Shown: positions 6,214-9,260 of the stretch, piece after piece
How the letters are laid out: every line of letters starts with the position of its first letter
Position numbering within the stretch: the stretch's first letter is position 1
From: SIG459 sp045631645
GTDB taxonomy: Bacteria > Bacillota > Clostridia > Oscillospirales > Oscillospiraceae
DNA: 9,260 nucleotides
Direction: 5' to 3'
NCBI GenBank assembly: GCA_045631645.1
Contig: JAZQVC010000016.1
Location: 1 to 9,260, forward strand
The notes under the pieces: generated by a model
The model's database searches: none
The model's input: only the letters and a program-made list of their open reading frames with translations
Told to the model about the DNA's origin: nothing
Position numbers and translations under genes: made by a program

Positions 6214-6242
6214 ATTCTAATATATCGAGTTGAATATTTCAA
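6214..6242 (-). promoter_or_regulatory. Promoter of the riboswitch-symporter transcript
   Basis: On the minus strand TTGAAA (6237-6242) and TAGAAT (6214-6219) are 17 nt apart. Predicted initiation near 6207 gives a leader of about 270 nt that includes the whole aptamer. Two small inverted repeats overlap it: TTGAATATTTCAA over the -35 (6230-6242) and TTACATTGTAA at the predicted start (6198-6208). I see nothing else in the AT-rich stretch 6243-6304. Confidence 0.65.
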
Positions 6243-6304
6243 TACATTAAGTTGACATGTTTTAATTTATCTTAGCCCCACAAAACGACAGGCTGCACAA
6301 AAAC

Positions 6305-6337
6305 AAAAGGAAGAGGATATAATTACCTCTTCCTTTT
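6305..6337 (-). terminator. Intrinsic terminator of the zinc-ribbon membrane protein gene
   Basis: AAAAGGAAGAGG (6305-6316) and CCTCTTCCTTTT (6326-6337) form a perfect 12-bp stem with a 9-nt AT loop, 11 nt beyond the stop codon on the minus strand. The downstream minus-strand sequence is T-rich (complement of 6296-6308). Confidence 0.9.
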
Positions 6338-6348
6338 AATATTGATTT

Positions 6349-8064
6349 TTATTTTGCCTGCTTATAAACCTCGGGGATGCACAGCGCATGGTAGCTATAA
6401 CCGTTCTGACTGGGAGAAGCCTCATAATCGCAGTGGAAAACAATCTTCAAAAGCTTTCCGCCGCTTACATCAACCTTTACGGCAATAACGGGATTCTCGC
6501 TTGCTGCGCTGAGAGTCTCGCTGGTATAAACCTTCTCGCCGTCCAGATAAATATCAAAGTAGGCGCTCATCTTATCGTCCTTGCTGCCGCGGAAGGCAAA
6601 CATGGCCTCAAACACATCATACTTGGCATCGATGCTGAACTCTATGTTGGATTCATCTCTGCCCCACATCCACTTGTGATATTTGCTGCCTTCAATGGCG
6701 GTGAACTCGGTGGAGTTGCGGTTTACTTCGCCTGCTCTCTTGGAATAGGCTTCGCTTATAAGGTCAAAGGGCACAAAGGGTTCAAGCTCTGCAATTTTAT
6801 CTTTTATAACATCAAGCTTGCGAATCTCCAATGCGGCTTCCAAATCAGCAATGGCTGCAGCAACTTTGCTGCGGTCTCCGCCGTATTTTTCGTCTGCCTT
6901 TGAGCACATATCTTCGGCAAAGCGTGTTTCAAATTCCACAACACCGTTCTCGGCCTGATTTTTATAATCTCCGCTTACCTTATCTGCCACTTCCTCAAGA
7001 GCAGCAAACGCCTCGGCATACTTGCCTGCATTATAAAGAGTCTCCGCGTTGACAAGTGTTGCGGTGACGATCTGCTTCTGTGCAAGTACAGAATACTGCT
7101 CCAATGCGGCAAGAAGAGCATCGGTGGAATAACCATATTCCTCAACGCAGACGCGAACGGTCTCCTTTGCGCTGATATAATCCTCGGTTTTTGCCAGAGC
7201 CTCTGCGCTTACAAGTATGTAAGTTTCATAGAGATTGTGGCAATCCTGAATTTTCGCATCAATTTCAGTGGAGAAGGTTCCGTAATCACCAAGAACTCTG
7301 TCTCCTGCCTTCAGGCACTCAATAGCTGCGGTGTATTCATTTTCAGCAATAAGGGTGGCAGCTTCATCCAAAACAGTGCCGGCATAGGCATCCAAAGCCT
7401 GCTGAGCCTTGGTCTGAGCCTCTTCGTAAAGAGCGTCTTCTTCGATTACCTTTCTGAAGCTTTCGCATGCGGCCAGATAATCGCCGGTGGCATAAGCGCC
7501 TTCGCCAAGAGCCATGTTTGCGGAAGAATTAAGCAGCGCATCCATTCTCTCCTGAACAGGAGCGAAAAGCTCCTTTGTAAAGCTTCCGAAGGAATAGAGC
7601 ACATCCATTGCTTCCTGGGCTTCAACATCTCTTATCTCTCTGGCAGCCAGAGAATCACAAACGCGGTTTGCTGCATCAAGAAGCTTTGTCTCAATGTTTT
7701 TGCTGACATCCTCATCGCTGAGCTTTTCATGCCAGATTCCCTGCGCCATAACATATTCGCCTCTATCCAGCGCTCTTGCGACGCGGGATGAAGGAAGGTT
7801 CAATGTTACAAGGAGAATAATCGCAATTGCTACAACAGCGCAGACAGCTGCAATGATTATAGTCTTTCTGTTTTTCTGAAAATTCTCAGCACGTCTGAGA
7901 AGCTTTCTTTCCTCCTCTTCGCTCTCGCGCCATGCGTCAGCGCTGGAGGTAAGCTTTGTGAAAAGGGCGGCGTCGGCCTTGGACTGGCCTACAACGTTGC
8001 AATCAGGGCATACATCAGTTCCCTCGGGCAATGCTTTTCCACATCTAATGCAATATTTTGCCAT
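6349..8064 (-). CDS. Zinc-ribbon, single-TM, helical-repeat protein with NPCBM-like C-terminus
   Basis: No specific function is recognised for this 571-residue protein, but its architecture is clear. Residues 1-25 are a small zinc ribbon with two CxxC pairs (C5/C8 and C19/C22). A charged segment (about 45-66, ESEEEERKLLRRAENFQKNRK) follows, then one membrane helix at 68-90. Residues of about 95-445 are alanine- and glutamate-rich helices resembling tetratricopeptide-type repeats (GDYLAACESFRKVIEEDALYEEAQ, NEYTAAIECLKAGD, GKYAEAFAALEEVAD). Residues of about 453-571 resemble an NPCBM-type carbohydrate-binding module: FSIDAKYDVFEAMFAFRG, DIYLDGEKVYTSETL, VDVSGGKLLKIVFH. The ribbon should face the cytoplasm and the rest the outside. 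The ATG at 8062-8064 has AGGAGA (8072-8077) about 8 nt away; a GTG at 8068-8070 is too close to it. An envelope or polysaccharide-sensing role is only inferred. Confidence 0.88.
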   Translation of the reverse strand: MAKYCIRCGKALPEGTDVCPDCNVVGQSKADAALFTKLTSSADAWRESEEEERKLLRRAENFQKNRKTIIIAAVCAVVAIAIILLVTLNLPSSRVARALDRGEYVMAQGIWHEKLSDEDVSKNIETKLLDAANRVCDSLAAREIRDVEAQEAMDVLYSFGSFTKELFAPVQERMDALLNSSANMALGEGAYATGDYLAACESFRKVIEEDALYEEAQTKAQQALDAYAGTVLDEAATLIAENEYTAAIECLKAGDRVLGDYGTFSTEIDAKIQDCHNLYETYILVSAEALAKTEDYISAKETVRVCVEEYGYSTDALLAALEQYSVLAQKQIVTATLVNAETLYNAGKYAEAFAALEEVADKVSGDYKNQAENGVVEFETRFAEDMCSKADEKYGGDRSKVAAAIADLEAALEIRKLDVIKDKIAELEPFVPFDLISEAYSKRAGEVNRNSTEFTAIEGSKYHKWMWGRDESNIEFSIDAKYDVFEAMFAFRGSKDDKMSAYFDIYLDGEKVYTSETLSAASENPVIAVKVDVSGGKLLKIVFHCDYEASPSQNGYSYHALCIPEVYKQAK

Positions 8065-8128
8065 AAACACATCTCCTGATGTTAATAATTCGACACATAG
8101 TATCTGTCTTCAATACACAGACACGGAT

Positions 8129-8157
8129 ATTATACTAAATTTGCATCATTATGTCAA
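8129..8157 (-). promoter_or_regulatory. Perfect-consensus promoter of the zinc-ribbon membrane protein gene
   Basis: On the minus strand TTGACA (8152-8157) and TATAAT (8129-8134) match the sigma-A consensus at all twelve positions and are separated by 17 nt. Predicted initiation near 8122 leaves a leader of about 58 nt. Such a promoter implies strong housekeeping expression unless repressed. Confidence 0.88.
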
Positions 8158-8253
8158 CAAAAGTGGGGATTCAGAGAAACTTTTGACAATGTTTAAGTAT
8201 AAAAATGGGTATAATTTCCTTAATTCATCCTTTTGGGATCCATGTAAAAAATG

Positions 8254-8282
8254 TTGAACAAGCCCAAATGCAGTGATATAAT
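8254..8282 (+). promoter_or_regulatory. Promoter of the CobW-like GTPase gene
   Basis: TTGAAC (8254-8259) and TATAAT (8277-8282) are 17 nt apart, with TG at 8274-8275 forming an extended -10. Predicted initiation near 8289 gives a leader of about 33 nt. I saw no clear Zur- or NikR-type palindrome over it. The intergenic stretch 8065-8321 otherwise holds only the divergent promoter. Confidence 0.8.
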
Positions 8283-8321
8283 AAATGTTTAGAAAATCAA
8301 AGCAAAGGACAGTGTTTTTTA

Positions 8322-9260
8322 ATGACAAAAGTTGATATTTTTTCCGGTTTTCTCGGCGCCGGCAAAACCACTCTTATAAAAAAACTTATTTCCGAAGCCT
8401 ACTGCGGTCAGAAAATCGTACTCATCGAAAACGAGTTCGGCGAGATTGGCATTGACGGCGGATTCATGCAGGAGGCCGGCATTCAGGTAAACGAACTTAA
8501 CTCCGGTTGTATCTGCTGCTCTCTCGTCGGAGATTTTGCTCTGGCGCTGGGCAAGGTTCTGGACGAATACGCCCCCGACAGAATCCTCATCGAGCCCTCC
8601 GGCGTTGGCAAGCTCAGCGATATCATCAAGGCCGTCTCCGAAATTGAAGGTCTTGCCATTGCTTATGCCACAGTTGTTTGCGACGGCTCAAGATGCAAAA
8701 TGTACATGAAAAACTTCGGCGAGTTCTATAATGACCAGGTGAGCAATGCAGCAGCAATAGTCCTCAGTCGCACTCAGAATCTCAGTGAAAAGAAGCTTGC
8801 CGAGGCAGTTGAACTTCTCCGCGAGAAAAATCCCGATGCCGTTATAATAACCACCCCCTGGGATCAGCTTGATGGAAAGCAGATTCTTGAGGCTCTGGAG
8901 GGCTGCGACACTTTGGATATGCAGCTTGAAGAGATGGAGCACCATCATCACCATCATCATGAGCATGAGTGCCACGATGAAAACTGCGACTGCCACGAGC
9001 ATCATCACCATCATCACGAGCATGAGTGCCACGACGAAAACTGTGATTGCCACGAGCATCACCACCATCATCACGAGCACGAGTGCCACGATGAAAACTG
9101 CGACTGCCACGAGCATCACCACCATCATCACGAACACGAGTGCCATGACCCCAATTGCAACTGCCACGAGCATCGCCATCATCATGCAGATGAGGTTTTC
9201 GCATCTTGGGGCACAGAAACTGCCGCGAAGTTCAGCGATGAATCCGTCCGCACCATTCTG
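8322..9260 (+). CDS. COG0523/CobW-type GTPase with His/Cys-rich metal-binding insert, 3' truncated by window
   Basis: This G3E-class P-loop GTPase of the CobW/COG0523 group, proteins that use GTP hydrolysis to deliver metals such as zinc, cobalt or nickel, has 313 residues visible and runs off the window. Motifs are Walker A GFLGAGKTT (9-17), ENEFGEIGID (36-45), the metal-binding CxCC motif as CICC (63-66), and EPSG (91-94) as Walker B region. The usual NKxD is replaced by SRTQ (149-152). Residues 207-288 are four His/Cys repeats. The sequence after them (VFASWGTETAAKFSDESVRTIL) looks like the beginning of the CobW C-terminal domain. The ATG at 8322 has AAAGGA (8304-8309) 12 nt upstream, rather far, but no better in-frame start precedes the P-loop. 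It has its own promoter. The metal cannot be named from the sequence. Confidence 0.93.
   Translation, partial: MTKVDIFSGFLGAGKTTLIKKLISEAYCGQKIVLIENEFGEIGIDGGFMQEAGIQVNELNSGCICCSLVGDFALALGKVLDEYAPDRILIEPSGVGKLSDIIKAVSEIEGLAIAYATVVCDGSRCKMYMKNFGEFYNDQVSNAAAIVLSRTQNLSEKKLAEAVELLREKNPDAVIITTPWDQLDGKQILEALEGCDTLDMQLEEMEHHHHHHHEHECHDENCDCHEHHHHHHEHECHDENCDCHEHHHHHHEHECHDENCDCHEHHHHHHEHECHDPNCNCHEHRHHHADEVFASWGTETAAKFSDESVRTIL
8940..9170 (+). repeat. Four tandem 57-60 bp repeats encoding His6-7/Cys3 units
   Basis: There are four in-frame units: 8940-8999 (60 bp), 9000-9056, 9057-9113 and 9114-9170 (57 bp each). Each encodes six or seven histidines followed by EHECHDENCDCHE, with the last unit altered to DPNCNC. 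A HRHHH tail follows (9171-9185). By my count the block and tail hold 41 His and 12 Cys. The copies differ mainly at third codon positions, so they look selected at the protein level but still recent. Confidence 0.95.

Noticed and set aside
8183..8215. TTGACA and TATAAT on the plus strand upstream of the GTPase gene.
   Set aside because: The spacer is 21 nt, too long for a sigma-A promoter. The pair at 8254-8282 with a 17-nt spacer and extended -10 is much better.
8688..9204. Two long minus-strand reading frames opposite the GTPase gene (165 and 120 codons), one looking like a very hydrophobic Val/Met-rich membrane protein.
   Set aside because: They are produced by the complement of the His codon repeats (CAT/CAC read as ATG/GTG). 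The plus strand carries a complete GTPase with conserved motifs, promoter and ribosome site.

Overview
The window looks like chromosomal DNA of a low- to mid-GC Gram-positive anaerobe, probably a gut-type member of the Clostridia. The evidence is strong AGGAGG-type ribosome binding sites, sigma-A-like promoters, compact hairpin-plus-T terminators, and the gene families present (DegV/FakB, VanZ, AGCS symporter with a glycine riboswitch, COG0523 GTPase with a His-rich insert). The placement is inference. No mobile element, CRISPR array, tRNA or rRNA was seen.

Layout. Bases 1-263 are the 3' end of rplL (ribosomal protein L7/L12), closed by a hairpin (289-311) that also serves the convergent VanZ-like membrane protein gene (320-865, minus). 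A divergent promoter pair at 887-958 separates it from rsmE (16S rRNA m3U1498 methyltransferase; start at 993). Next on the plus strand is a short QueG-like iron-sulfur protein (1859-2686). A second shared terminator (2689-2716) lies between it and a minus-strand series: degV/fakB-like (2723-3610), an XRE regulator fused to four membrane helices (3762-4364), and an AGCS sodium:alanine/glycine symporter (4480-5934). Each of these three has its own promoter and terminator. The symporter leader is about 270 nt and carries a glycine riboswitch (6027-6111, possibly extended to 6128) followed by a terminator-like hairpin (5963-5988). Further along is a minus-strand zinc-ribbon/transmembrane/helical-repeat protein ending in an NPCBM-like domain (6349-8064), driven by a perfect-consensus promoter. 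Divergent from it, and running off the window, is a COG0523/CobW-type GTPase (8322-9260+) with four tandem 19-20-residue His/Cys repeats.

How the genes relate. This is mostly a set of separately transcribed housekeeping and envelope genes, not one pathway. The clearest regulatory circuit is the glycine riboswitch and its symporter. The most distinctive protein feature is the metal-binding repeat block of the GTPase, which also has an SRTQ sequence where the NKxD guanine-specificity motif is expected. I found no convincing evidence of a wholly new multi-gene system. The best leads are this GTPase, the riboswitch expression platform, and the zinc-ribbon membrane protein.
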